A stretch of DNA of 64,000 bases from Streptomyces sp. NBC_00102 (lineage in GTDB: Bacteria; Actinomycetota; Actinomycetes; Streptomycetales; Streptomycetaceae). Made by a program: the position numbers and the translations under genes. The notes beneath the pieces were generated by a model. It saw only the letters and a list, made by a program, of their open reading frames with translations, was not told where the DNA came from and searched no databases. Positions 1 to 9,502 of the stretch are shown one piece after another; positions within the stretch are counted from its first letter, which is position 1; every line of letters starts with the position of its first letter. Location of the stretch: positions 2,108,001 to 2,172,000 of the forward strand of contig NZ_JAPEMC010000001.1 in the NCBI RefSeq assembly GCF_026343115.1, in the 5' to 3' direction.

Positions 1-54
1 CATCCCGTAGCCCGACGTGCGGCCTACGCACCGCGAGACCGTGCGTCGGACCGG

Positions 55-2748
55 TCAGGATGCGTCGTCGCTGCTCTCCTCTGCTGCCTCGGTTTCGAAG
101 CTGACACCGCGGTACTCCGGGTGGTTGCGGTCGACCGCGCCTGCGACGTGGAGGGGGACTGGATGGCGAGTACGGGCGTCCCAGGCGAGGGACTGGTGAC
201 AGAGTGCGGCAGCTAGCGCAGCCAGGTCCTGTGGTTGGTGGCCGTCCGGCCGAGGCACGGTGATCTGGGTCGCCGTAAAGCTGTGCCAGTCCTTACGGAG
301 CAAAGCCTTTTGAAGCTCTTGGGGGATGGTGAATCGGGTACATGTGCTGCCGTTGGTACTGGTCTGGCCAAAACCGTCGTAGGTGCGTGACTTCTGGGCG
401 AGATACCAACTGGTGACCTCAGTGCCTGCCGTGGTGCGCTCATACAGCCAGTCGTCGGGTGCGGCGGGGCGCTCTGGATCACGGCGCCGGGCGTTGGAGC
501 GATCGACTGGGGTGGGAACCTCGCCGTACGACGTGTTGATGCTGACGACGGCGATCGGGCGGCCGTCGTCGTCAAGGCCGTCTCCTGGGAGAGGGCCGTT
601 GCCGAGCTGGGCGTGTTGCAACCCAGACCAGATGGTCCGGCAGGCTTCGGTATCCACGAAGATGACGAGCGGGGTCTGAGCGGGCAGGATGCGCAGCGCC
701 GCCTTGACATGCTCGCGGACCAGCCCTGCGCCCTCCTTATGGCGGGCGTGTCCTTCCATACCGATCGGTCCAGCACCGAAGGCGGACTCCCCTTGCGGAA
801 GAGGCTGCCAGGAGTGTGTATGGCGGTTGTACATCTCCATGCGCCAGGGCTGCTGCGGATCCGGGTGTGTGTGAAGGGCGGTGAGAACTTCGACCATCTG
901 GGTCTTGTTGGCAGCTCCGAATGCCTTGGTACTGACACGCTGTTGGCGCAGGTGCAGGCCGACAAGGATCATGGGACGGTCCAGGGGGACGCCGTGGGCG
1001 AGGCGTCCATCGACCGCTCCGAGACGCAGGAACAGATCGCGAAGTCCGTTGATAGCCGGGTAGTCCACCCGCGGACGGGTTCGCTTGGGCTTTGCGCCGT
1101 CCGCGTTGTCCTCAATGGCCGTTTCACCGTTGGCGTTTTCGGCCTGCGCCAAGAGTTCGAGTTCGACTTCCAGCGCCTGGGGGTCCAGGGCCTGCGTTGC
1201 CTCGGCCGCATCTTCCAGCTTGGGGGGCTTGGGCCGAGGGAGCTGGGCGATGAACTGGGAGACCATGCCACGCCGGTGAAAGTGCCTGCGAAGGTCGCGT
1301 TTCGGGTCGTAGCGGTCCGGGGTCTGGCCTCGGCGAGGGGTGCGCTTCCTTGGATTCCAGATCGTCTCGACCCAAACGCCGGTGAGGGCGGTGCCGTCCA
1401 GGTCAGAGAGGAAGGCGAGTTCCACGTCCCAGTCGACGGGAGTGGGAGAGACCAGCGCTGGCATACGATGGAGGCGGACGAACAGTCGTTCGGTGAGTTG
1501 GTGATCGTGGTTGTCGTCCCAGTCCGCTGCCTGCGCCGGTTCTTCGAGGTAGGGGGTCAGGGCGGTGATCATACGTTCGCGGGTGTACTCGTCGTCGTAG
1601 AGGGCGAGTACGCGGACCTGATCGTGACCTGTCCCACTCAGTGCCTGGTCGAGGTCCTCCCGTACGACCGGCCCCTCCGTGGTGCGCGTTACCTCGACAT
1701 CGGTGCGCTCATACGCGACCTGTTCAACGCCGAGCTTGGCGGCTGCCTTCTTGATGTGGTTGGCGAGGTAGAGGTTGAAGCGGGTTCCGGTGCCCTTGCC
1801 GAGCGGATGCTCGGTCGGGCCGGGGACCAGAGCGCGCACCGGGCCTTCCATGGTGGCCAGCGTCTCGTTGGTGCCGAGGTCGATGGCCTCAAGCTTGCAT
1901 GCCTCCACAACCTGTGCGGCGAAGTTTCGCGTGTAGGGCTCCCAGCCCTCATCAGTGCGGCGGTGGCCGACGGGCAGGCGCAGCACGGTGTCCTTGCCGC
2001 GGACGACGAACGCGGTGCGGGTGCTGGCCCAGTGGGTGGCGAGCCTGCTGAAGGTCGGCAGGACGTGGATCCCGATCCGGGACTCACCGGGCAGAGTGAT
2101 GACGCGGAAGTCGAGCTTATGCATGGCATAGCCGACCCTCGCCGGCCTCTCCGTCTTGCCTTCCAGGATGTGGTCCCAGGCGAGCAGGCTGCCCTTGGTA
2201 TCCATGAGCCAGTTCAGGCGCTGTCCGCCGCTCGGAGCTGAGGCACCGGGAAGGTGAAGCGAGGTCTTGGCGATGGTTGCGGCGAAATTCCATGCCGCGA
2301 CTTTGTAGAACCACTGCGGTGCTCGGGGCCGTCCCGAGTCTGCGTTCTCCACGAAAGACCCGAGGGCGCGCTCGTACTTTTCGGACTGCGCCAGGAGGGG
2401 AGCAAGGACGTTGTCGTCCGCTCCACCTCGGATGTGCCGTTCCCAGCTGCGCACGGCCCGGGTGAGAAGGCGAGGTTCGATGGAGGCGGTGGTGACCAGG
2501 ACCGCGGGGACGGCGAGATCGTCCTCGGGCTGGTCGAGGGTGTCCGGCATGATGACGACGGGCTGGTTGGTCACGGCGGACAGCGCCGTGGCAAGGCCGG
2601 CGTAGGCGGGGCGCAAGGGCTTGGCGTTGTCACTGTCGCGGAAACGCGGCAGCTCGCTCCATGCCTGAGCAAAGTCCTCACTCAGCGGGTAAAACACCGC
2701 GGAGCCGAGACGCTCGGGGTCCAACAGGTAGGCCAGGGTGGTCAGCAT
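55..2748 (-). CDS. pPIWI-RE family prokaryotic Argonaute-like protein
   Basis: Predicted nucleic-acid-guided or nucleic-acid-binding PIWI protein of the pPIWI-RE family (897 aa), which belongs to a three-gene conflict system with a helicase and an REase. The N-terminal half (about 1-560) fits the X and MID-like regions of that family. The C-terminal third (about 580-880) reads as the RNase H-fold PIWI domain, with FVDTEACRTIW near residue 696 and a C-terminal HPVPLHVAGAVDRN segment near 869; the family is named for conserved Arg and Glu in this domain. The start ATG at 2748 lies inside the helicase stop (7-nt overlap), so translation is coupled. It is the last gene of the operon. I recognise it from family architecture and neighbours, not from an alignment. 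A catalytic DEDX tetrad is not obvious, so nuclease activity more likely sits in the partner REase (inference). Confidence 0.82.
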   Translation of the reverse strand: MLTTLAYLLDPERLGSAVFYPLSEDFAQAWSELPRFRDSDNAKPLRPAYAGLATALSAVTNQPVVIMPDTLDQPEDDLAVPAVLVTTASIEPRLLTRAVRSWERHIRGGADDNVLAPLLAQSEKYERALGSFVENADSGRPRAPQWFYKVAAWNFAATIAKTSLHLPGASAPSGGQRLNWLMDTKGSLLAWDHILEGKTERPARVGYAMHKLDFRVITLPGESRIGIHVLPTFSRLATHWASTRTAFVVRGKDTVLRLPVGHRRTDEGWEPYTRNFAAQVVEACKLEAIDLGTNETLATMEGPVRALVPGPTEHPLGKGTGTRFNLYLANHIKKAAAKLGVEQVAYERTDVEVTRTTEGPVVREDLDQALSGTGHDQVRVLALYDDEYTRERMITALTPYLEEPAQAADWDDNHDHQLTERLFVRLHRMPALVSPTPVDWDVELAFLSDLDGTALTGVWVETIWNPRKRTPRRGQTPDRYDPKRDLRRHFHRRGMVSQFIAQLPRPKPPKLEDAAEATQALDPQALEVELELLAQAENANGETAIEDNADGAKPKRTRPRVDYPAINGLRDLFLRLGAVDGRLAHGVPLDRPMILVGLHLRQQRVSTKAFGAANKTQMVEVLTALHTHPDPQQPWRMEMYNRHTHSWQPLPQGESAFGAGPIGMEGHARHKEGAGLVREHVKAALRILPAQTPLVIFVDTEACRTIWSGLQHAQLGNGPLPGDGLDDDGRPIAVVSINTSYGEVPTPVDRSNARRRDPERPAAPDDWLYERTTAGTEVTSWYLAQKSRTYDGFGQTSTNGSTCTRFTIPQELQKALLRKDWHSFTATQITVPRPDGHQPQDLAALAAALCHQSLAWDARTRHPVPLHVAGAVDRNHPEYRGVSFETEAAEESSDDAS

Positions 2749-5700
2749 GCGGTGTCCAGGGAGTCGCGAGTGGCAGTGTGGTTGTCGGCGAAGGTGAAGA
2801 ACGCCCTGAGGGCGGCGCCATTGGTGCTGAGCATGAGGTCGAGTTCGCCGGTACGAGCCCAGTCGGCGCGAAGCTGGCGAATGAGGCCGGGTAGGTCGGA
2901 GTTGCCCTTGGGATCAAGGAACGCGTAGTCGACGAGCCGCAGCCGCCCGGGGGTGCCACCGCGTCGGGCGCGGCCCACCAGCTGAATGATGGAGGCGATG
3001 AGTTCCGCGGCGATTGCCTTCTTGGCGCGATACGGCAGCGCACTGAAGTAGCGTCGACTGCCCAATAGTTCGTCGAAATATCTCCCGGCGGTCTTCTTGG
3101 ACCGGTCTAGTTCGGTCCAAGGGTGGGCGTGGGCGCGCCGATCGTCCAGCGCCCGGGCCCCTACGTGCGCCAGCAGCTCGTCCGGGTCGTCGACGATCGA
3201 CATGGGCCGCACGGCAAGCCAGATGGAACCGATGCGGGAGCGTCGTTGGCCGGGCGAGAGGATGTTGAGACTGCGTTCGGCACGCTTGAGCGGGGCGATG
3301 AGAATACGGGTGTGGGCGCGGGCGCCGAAGTCCTCAAGCTGGTCTCCGGCGATCTCGATCCAGGGCCGGTCGTCGGCTTCCTGCCTGTCCATCGTCCCTG
3401 CGTCAGCATCTGGCCGCACCGCGACCGCGATCAAGCCCGGGGGTGCGCCGGCTGCACGCATGCCTTCGGCCAGGTCGCGGCAGCTCTGGTAGGACGTCGT
3501 GGCGAGCAGGATCGCATCCTGAATGCCAGGCATGTTCTCTGCTGCGAGGGCTTCCAGTTCGCGCGACAGCTCGCTCCACAATTTCATACCGAGTTGTCTG
3601 GTGGCTTCGCGCCTCTGTTTGCCGGAAAGCCCCGAGATCCGAATCAGCTCGCCTTCCAGGCCGGGGATGGGTCGGGCGTCGATGGTTACCTCGGAGCCCT
3701 CGTCAGGGACGACGAACGTGGGTTGGGCGTGAATATGGTGCCGATGTGCCCCCGGCATGTAGGCGGTCGCCGACAGTCCGAGCACCACCCGCCGGTGCCC
3801 CGCCTGAGCCAGAGCGGTGATCTGTCCGAGGGACGTGATGTAGCTGTGGGGGTCGCCGCCGAAGGCGGCAGCGCTGAGTTTGGTGTCCTGGAGCGACTTG
3901 GGATTGTGGTCTTCCGTGAAGGCGAACACCAGCCGACCGAGCGGGCCGTGCGGGATCGCGCGCCAGCTCTCGTAGCCGCCTACAGCTTGGGCGATCTCCT
4001 CTGCCGCCGGCACCCCGGCAAGTTTGAGCTGCGGGGCGTCGTGAACGAAGCCGTACAACATCGTTCTGAGCGGCACGAGGAACATCCTGCGTACCAGCCG
4101 GTCGATGACTGCGGCCCGGGTCTTTGTCGCGGGAATCCAGGGGACGAGCATCTCGAATAGCTCGCCGCGTACATGCTCCAGGACTCCGGCAGCGTCGCTG
4201 GTGGCCGTTATGGCCCGGATCGCCCGCGCGAACTCTCGTAGGTGCTCGGGCAGTAGATACGACGCGACCTTGCGATCACAGACCGCGTCCAGGAGAGCTG
4301 CCGTGCCCAGGCTCGGCAGTGGATCAGGTTCGGCGGATACCTGGGCGGAGTCGTTCACGAAGAAGGCCGCCAGATGCCTGGTCAGCCAGCCGTCCCAACG
4401 CTGCGCCACGATCCAACGTCTACTCCCTTCGCTCTTACGACGCTTGTGGCCCGGCTCGTCGGGTAGTTGGTCGCTGAGAGTCAAATCGCCTCTGGACAGG
4501 TGCATCGTGTAGGTCTCCGCCAAGCGCCTGCACTCCGACACGTTCGAGCGCGTCCGCTCTTCCAGGGCCGCCGGCAATCGACCGAAGGCACTGACGAGCT
4601 GCGTGTCCACGTCGATCAGCGGACGGTCGTGTCCGCGGTCTCCCCATGCCAGGGTCAGCCCGCGCCCGGATCGGTCCATCACCGTCGACTGGAAGGCGTC
4701 AAGTTCGTCGATGAGGACGACCTGGCAGCGGCCCATGATGAACTGTTCCACGCTGACCTTCTCGTTCACCGTCCCGTCGTCGAGCTCCAGTGGGATGTGC
4801 ATACGGCCCGCGTAGAGGTTGGCATGCGTGGTGACGATGATCCGTGCCGAGCATGCCTGGCGGGCCAGCCGGAACTTGCCACAGCTCTGCTTGAAGGGGC
4901 AGACCTTCGGGGCCGGCATGCTCCGATACGGTTCGCCCCGTTCCGGGCGCACCGGGGTCAGCCTGGTACACGGTTCCCCGCCGGGTACCCAGGTGTCGAC
5001 TTCTTCGTCAACCGAAGCCAAGGCGGGCAATTGGCAGGAGTAACCGATGCGAGCGAACACCCAGTCGACGTACTCGGGATTCTCCGACCCCTTGACCGCT
5101 CGTTCCAGTTCCCGCATGAGACTGTTCGGCGACATGAGCGGGACCACCACCTCCGAGGGACCCACCCCAAGTCGCTTCGGGATGTCCAACTTCTCCAGGT
5201 CCTGCTCGATGGCGTGAGCGAGCTTCAAGGCGTTGGCGTTGGTGTCAACAACCAGGGCGACCGTGTGCCCCTCCTGAACCGCCCAGGATCCATAGCTCCG
5301 GAGCATGACGCTCTTACCCGAACCCGTGGGCGCGCTCAGGACTCGTGTCGTGCCCGCGGGCAGTTTCAGCGCCTTTCCGACGGCTTCGCCCCGCAGGGTC
5401 CGCATCTTTCCGAAAAAGGGGATGAGGGTCTCCACACGGAATGCCTTGCCGGGCGGTTCATCGAGCTGCGCGTTCAGGTCCAGGAAGTCCTCGACCTTGA
5501 GCACCGCTTCCACAAGCTCGGGAGCGATACGCAGACGCTCGGTCCGTGGCGGCGGCGGGGCATGGCGTTCATCGAAGGGGTAGTAGGCGAGCACCGGGGC
5601 GCTCTGGCGTCCGGCCATCGGCACACGCAGCATGTGGGTGTAGTCCCCTGGCTTCGCTACTGGGCTGGAGACCAGCTGCGAGGCCCGGATGTCGTCCAGT

Positions 5701-6086
5701 TCGGTCAGGAGCCGGTCGGCACAATGGCGAGGGTCGAGTCCGTGATGGGCGCTCACTCGTTCCTCGTCGTCGAGCAGCCGGAATCCTGGGATGTCGCCTC
5801 TCAGGAAGTAGTCGGACGCGTGGTTGCGGAACGCGGTCTCGTTAGCGAGTTCGTTGGTCCGATGGCGCAACAACCGACTGAGCCGATGCTGGTCCTCCAG
5901 CGAAAGGCTGGCGTATCGGTCCCAGGCATCGAATTTTCCGGTGAGCAGGAACTGGGCAGCGGTGAGAGCGGTCCCCGCTCGTCCGTCCGCAGGGAAGTGC
6001 ACCTCTGCGCAGGCACAGGCACAGGCGATGACGCGGGGCAGGAGCCTGGACTCACTCTCGCTGAGGAACTCGTGTACGTCGGTCAC
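2742..6086 (-). CDS. XPD/DinG-type superfamily 2 helicase of the pPIWI-RE system
   Basis: Predicted ATP-dependent helicase of 1114 aa that should unwind nucleic acid for the neighbouring PIWI and REase proteins. A P-loop (APTGSGKS, about residue 255), a Walker B box (LIDELDAFQ, about 459) and a C-terminal motif VI (QLVGRARRGG, about 1037) are visible. Four cysteines at about 360-430 (EPC, VCPF, QSC, QAC) precede IIVTTHANLY, the layout of the Fe-S cluster insertion of XPD/DinG helicases. The first about 200 residues match the position of the Y region in pPIWI-RE helicases. The start is the GTG at 6086, giving VTDVHEF and a GTGA overlap with the upstream gene; the reading frame stays open further upstream but that stretch is the REase gene read out of frame. 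The gene overlaps the PIWI gene by 7 nt. Confidence 0.82.
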   Translation of the reverse strand: MTDVHEFLSESESRLLPRVIACACACAEVHFPADGRAGTALTAAQFLLTGKFDAWDRYASLSLEDQHRLSRLLRHRTNELANETAFRNHASDYFLRGDIPGFRLLDDEERVSAHHGLDPRHCADRLLTELDDIRASQLVSSPVAKPGDYTHMLRVPMAGRQSAPVLAYYPFDERHAPPPPRTERLRIAPELVEAVLKVEDFLDLNAQLDEPPGKAFRVETLIPFFGKMRTLRGEAVGKALKLPAGTTRVLSAPTGSGKSVMLRSYGSWAVQEGHTVALVVDTNANALKLAHAIEQDLEKLDIPKRLGVGPSEVVVPLMSPNSLMRELERAVKGSENPEYVDWVFARIGYSCQLPALASVDEEVDTWVPGGEPCTRLTPVRPERGEPYRSMPAPKVCPFKQSCGKFRLARQACSARIIVTTHANLYAGRMHIPLELDDGTVNEKVSVEQFIMGRCQVVLIDELDAFQSTVMDRSGRGLTLAWGDRGHDRPLIDVDTQLVSAFGRLPAALEERTRSNVSECRRLAETYTMHLSRGDLTLSDQLPDEPGHKRRKSEGSRRWIVAQRWDGWLTRHLAAFFVNDSAQVSAEPDPLPSLGTAALLDAVCDRKVASYLLPEHLREFARAIRAITATSDAAGVLEHVRGELFEMLVPWIPATKTRAAVIDRLVRRMFLVPLRTMLYGFVHDAPQLKLAGVPAAEEIAQAVGGYESWRAIPHGPLGRLVFAFTEDHNPKSLQDTKLSAAAFGGDPHSYITSLGQITALAQAGHRRVVLGLSATAYMPGAHRHHIHAQPTFVVPDEGSEVTIDARPIPGLEGELIRISGLSGKQRREATRQLGMKLWSELSRELEALAAENMPGIQDAILLATTSYQSCRDLAEGMRAAGAPPGLIAVAVRPDADAGTMDRQEADDRPWIEIAGDQLEDFGARAHTRILIAPLKRAERSLNILSPGQRRSRIGSIWLAVRPMSIVDDPDELLAHVGARALDDRRAHAHPWTELDRSKKTAGRYFDELLGSRRYFSALPYRAKKAIAAELIASIIQLVGRARRGGTPGRLRLVDYAFLDPKGNSDLPGLIRQLRADWARTGELDLMLSTNGAALRAFFTFADNHTATRDSLDTAC

Positions 6087-7240
6087 AGGGCGCGCCTCGC
6101 CTCGGACAGCTTCTTCTTCACGATCCGGTTCACGTCCTCGACCCTCAGCACTGTGTAGTCGGGCAGAAGGTCCTGAAGCTCCTGGCGCTGCGCGATGCCC
6201 CGATGGTCCGGGAGGACAATGGTCTTCGCGGCGAGCGGCTTCCTTGCAATCTCGTCGGCCAGCACGCTGGCACTGGCGACGTCCTTGAGGTCGACAGCCA
6301 GCGTCCAATTCAGCGACTCGATGGTGAACTTCAGGTCGTAGGCGTCCTGGTGCGGCCACAGGCTGACATCCAGGAGCGGCTTGCCGTGCCACTTCTTGTA
6401 CAGCGCGAGTTCGTCGACACCAGGGACGACGATGTACCGCCAAGCCGGCAGATCCACGCACACCGTCCGCCGGTCACCTTCAGTTCGCAGCAGCCGAGCC
6501 GCAGGCTGACGGCCTACGGTGTCGTCACGCGGCCGGAGCTTGGGCGGCCGGCCGTCCTCCAGGCTGCGGATGGCGTATTCGGCGTTGTGCGCCCGATAGC
6601 TGCAGCGCACCGTCGTGCCACTGACTCGCATGGGCCAGCGGCACGTTGGACACGGCCACCAGTACCGCCCCTCATGGACGCGGTCCGGCGGGAGCGGCGC
6701 ATAGTGGACGGGAGGCTGGATCCCCGCCTCGCTGCACTGGTCGGCGATCGTCTCCAGCTCGCCGGCCGGATACTCGATCACGAACCGTCGGCGCGCCACG
6801 TAGTCCGCGTCGCTCGCATCGGTCTTGATCTTCAGGAACGCCTCGTTCTGCACGATCTCCTGCTGAAGCCATGTCCAACTGGGCATCCACCCCCGCCCGC
6901 GGTCGCCCTTTTCCAGCAGCGAGATGATCGCCGAGCACCCGTCGGAGTAGACGTCGTCACTAAGCTCGCCCCATTCCAGGACCGTCAGCCACCCCAGAGG
7001 ATCGCCCTCGAACACCTCGGGAGCGATCTGCCTCAAGGGATCTCGCGACAGCTGGTCAACGAGTTCGGTCGGCGTCAGCGCCACCCGGCCAGGGCCGAGA
7101 AGCGAGTTGACTACACCGGTCATGCTCATGATTTCCCGCCAGGCTCGCGGTTCGTCACGGCGGACCGTCCAGGCGTAACCGATACGGATGGCAGCACTGA
7201 CCAGGGTGGTGCGGCGTCGGCTCGAGACAGCATCAAGCAC
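6083..7240 (-). CDS. REase-domain protein of the pPIWI-RE system
   Basis: First gene of the pPIWI-RE operon (385 aa). The N-terminal about 200 residues are helical and fit the associating (Z) region. A zinc-ribbon-like CPTCRWPM with a further Cys follows at about 210-235. The C-terminal part has a PD-(D/E)XK-like pattern, YDLKFTIESLNWTLAVDLKD at about 300, followed by conserved basic residues, so it is the likely nuclease of the system. The GTG at 7240 was chosen because GGAGG stands 7 nt upstream; another in-frame GTG at 7246 is almost on top of that Shine-Dalgarno. The stop overlaps the helicase GTG (GTGA). Family identity rests on the three-gene context plus these motifs. Confidence 0.75.
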   Translation of the reverse strand: MLDAVSSRRRTTLVSAAIRIGYAWTVRRDEPRAWREIMSMTGVVNSLLGPGRVALTPTELVDQLSRDPLRQIAPEVFEGDPLGWLTVLEWGELSDDVYSDGCSAIISLLEKGDRGRGWMPSWTWLQQEIVQNEAFLKIKTDASDADYVARRRFVIEYPAGELETIADQCSEAGIQPPVHYAPLPPDRVHEGRYWWPCPTCRWPMRVSGTTVRCSYRAHNAEYAIRSLEDGRPPKLRPRDDTVGRQPAARLLRTEGDRRTVCVDLPAWRYIVVPGVDELALYKKWHGKPLLDVSLWPHQDAYDLKFTIESLNWTLAVDLKDVASASVLADEIARKPLAAKTIVLPDHRGIAQRQELQDLLPDYTVLRVEDVNRIVKKKLSEARRAL

Positions 7241-7756
7241 CGTCACTCCTCCATCTCACTTTACTGAGTGTCCTTGACAGAGAGTTTTGTGTGGCAGGAA
7301 TCATGCCTGGATCGATCCGGGCAGAACAACAAAGTCGCGAAGTAGGCGTGTCGCTCATATTTCATCCCAAATCATGACATCCATTGGATTTCCCGCATGA
7401 ATGACGCGGAGCTGGAGTGTTCGATCGGGCGTCCGTCAGCGTCAGCTGAACCGTGGCTCCACTCGCGGCCTGTGCGGCAACGGGGACTCACGACCGGACG
7501 CCTGGAGGTTCTCCTCGTCCCGGCAGCCGACCTGGAGAAGGCGGCACTGCCGCGCCCGGGGGCGTTGAGCGGCCTGACGGTTCGCGACGACGTCAGGCCG
7601 CAGATCCCCTTCAACGGCTTACCAAGTCCTCTACTCCGGCAACAGGCGCGAGCCCCCGGCCGGCAGGCAAGGGGGCCTGCAGCGGAACGATGGAATGGTG
7701 GCTGCTGTCTCTGGCAAAGTGATCGCCACTGCTAGACGATTCTCGTGAGGAACTTT
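7241..7756. other. Divergent intergenic region between pPIWI-RE and type I RM operons
   Basis: About 515 bp separate two divergent defence operons and must hold both promoters. TTGACA at 7274-7279 is a possible -35 box on the plus strand, but no convincing -10 follows. The short open frames here (for example 7397-7735 plus) show no recognisable domain and were not called. A regulator or RNA gene cannot be excluded. Confidence 0.4.
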
Positions 7757-9502
7757 GTGAGTACGCTCGGTAGCTTCATCTGGTCACTCGCCGACCGGCT
7801 CCGGGGCCCATACCGCCCCAATCAGTACGGAACAGTGATCCTCCCGTTCACGATCCTGAGACGGCTCGACTGCATCCTCGAGCCCGATCGCGCGACGGTC
7901 CGGGAGCTGGCGGCCAGGCACGAGAACCCGAACCGGCTCAAGGTCGAGGTTAAGAAGGCTACGGGTCGGACGTTCTACAACACCTCCAACTACGAGTTCG
8001 CGAACCTGCTGGCCGATGCGGATGGGCTGGCGGACAACCTCGCCGACTACATCGACCGGTTTTCCGCTGACGTGGATGTGTTCGAGTACTTCGACTTCAA
8101 AAAGGAGATCCTGGCCCTGGAGAAGGCCGGTCTCCTGCGCGAGATCGTCAAGTCCTTCGGCGCCGTCGACCTACATCCCGACGTGGTGTCCAACGCAGAC
8201 ATGGGCGACGCCTTTGAGTACATCATCCGCAAATTCAACGAGGCTGCGAACGAGACCTCCGGAGACCACTACACGCCCCGCGACGCGATCCGGCTGCTGG
8301 TTGACCTGCTCTTCGCGGAGAAGGACGTCGACCTCACCCAAGGCGGCATCATTCGGTCGCTGTATGACCCCACCGCCGGCACCGGCGGCATGCTCTCTCT
8401 GGCCGAGGAGCATCTACTTGCACAGAACCCCGAGGCGAAGCTGAGCCTGTACGGCCAGGAGTACAACCCGCAGTCGTACGCCATCTGCAAGTCCGACCTA
8501 CTCGCGAAAGGCCACGACACGACCAACATCGCCTTCGGTAACACGCTCACCGACGACGCATTCAAGGGCCGCCAGTTCGACTTTTCTATGTCCAACCCAC
8601 CCTACGGAGTGGACTGGAAGCAGTACGCCAAGGCGATCAAGGAGGAGCGCGACTCTGCCGGTCCCTACGGCCGCTTCGCGCCGGGACTTCCCGCGACCTC
8701 CGACGGCCAGATGCTCTTCCTACTCCACCTGGCCCATAAAATGCGCGCGCCTGAGGACGGCGGTGGCCGCGTCGGCATCGTCATGAACGGCTCGCCGCTC
8801 TTTAGCGGCGGCGCCGACTCCGGCCCCTCCAACATCCGCAAGTGGTTGTTGGAGAAGGACTTCGTGGAGGCGATTGTCGCCCTGCCAACCAACATGTTCT
8901 TCAACACCGGCATCCCCACCTACATCTGGATCCTCGACAACACCAAGCATCCCGACCGCCAAGGCAAGGTCCAACTCATCGACGGTACGTCGTTCTGGAC
9001 CAAGATGCGGAAGAACCTCGGGGCGAAGAATCGCGAGATCAGCGAGGGTGACCGTGCAAAGATCGTGCAGCTCTACGCCGATTTCGAAGATGCTGACCCC
9101 GACCTTTCCAAGGTGCTGCGAGACAACGAGTTCGGTTCCTGGACCGTCACCATCGAACGCCCGCTGATGGATGACGACGGCCAGCCAGTCGTCGACCGCA
9201 AGGGCAACCTGAAGCCAGACTCGAAGAAGCGCGACACCGAGAACGTTCCCTTCACCTACAAGGACTCAACGGCAGGCGCGTCGGCGGAGCGCGAAGTAGT
9301 GCAGGCGTACTTCGACGCCGAGGTGAAGCCGCACGTCCCCGATGCCTGGATTGACTGGGCGAAGATCAAGATCGGCTACGACATCCCCTTCACCCGCCAT
9401 TTCTACAAGTACCTCCCGCCCCGGCCGCTCGCCGAGATCGACGCCGATCTGGAGAAGCAAGTAGCCAAGATCCTTGACCTGCTGCGCGAGGTGGAGCAGT
9501 GA
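7757..9502 (+). CDS. hsdM: Type I restriction-modification DNA methyltransferase subunit (HsdM)
   Basis: N6-adenine methyltransferase subunit of a type I RM complex (581 aa). The N-terminal helical HsdM_N region (STLGSFIWSLADRLRG) is followed by SAM-binding motif I (DPTAGTGGML, about residue 204) and catalytic motif IV NPPY (about 280). The GTG at 7757 is preceded by GAGGA with 5-nt spacing; an in-frame GTG at 7745 overlaps that Shine-Dalgarno and is less likely. It acts with HsdS for sequence recognition and with HsdR for restriction. The stop overlaps the hsdS start (GTGA). Full length, with no sign of damage. Confidence 0.95.
   Translation: MSTLGSFIWSLADRLRGPYRPNQYGTVILPFTILRRLDCILEPDRATVRELAARHENPNRLKVEVKKATGRTFYNTSNYEFANLLADADGLADNLADYIDRFSADVDVFEYFDFKKEILALEKAGLLREIVKSFGAVDLHPDVVSNADMGDAFEYIIRKFNEAANETSGDHYTPRDAIRLLVDLLFAEKDVDLTQGGIIRSLYDPTAGTGGMLSLAEEHLLAQNPEAKLSLYGQEYNPQSYAICKSDLLAKGHDTTNIAFGNTLTDDAFKGRQFDFSMSNPPYGVDWKQYAKAIKEERDSAGPYGRFAPGLPATSDGQMLFLLHLAHKMRAPEDGGGRVGIVMNGSPLFSGGADSGPSNIRKWLLEKDFVEAIVALPTNMFFNTGIPTYIWILDNTKHPDRQGKVQLIDGTSFWTKMRKNLGAKNREISEGDRAKIVQLYADFEDADPDLSKVLRDNEFGSWTVTIERPLMDDDGQPVVDRKGNLKPDSKKRDTENVPFTYKDSTAGASAEREVVQAYFDAEVKPHVPDAWIDWAKIKIGYDIPFTRHFYKYLPPRPLAEIDADLEKQVAKILDLLREVEQ

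Noticed and set aside
613..2241. Long plus-strand open frame opposite the PIWI gene
   Set aside because: It is a shadow produced by GC-biased third positions of the minus-strand gene; its protein shows no domain.
4467..6158. Long plus-strand open frame opposite the helicase gene
   Set aside because: It is antisense to a gene with clear helicase motifs and has no recognisable domain.
7397..7735. Open frame in the gap between the defence operons
   Set aside because: No recognisable domain, weak start context, Pro/Arg-rich composition like other shadow frames; overlapping frames of similar size exist on both strands.
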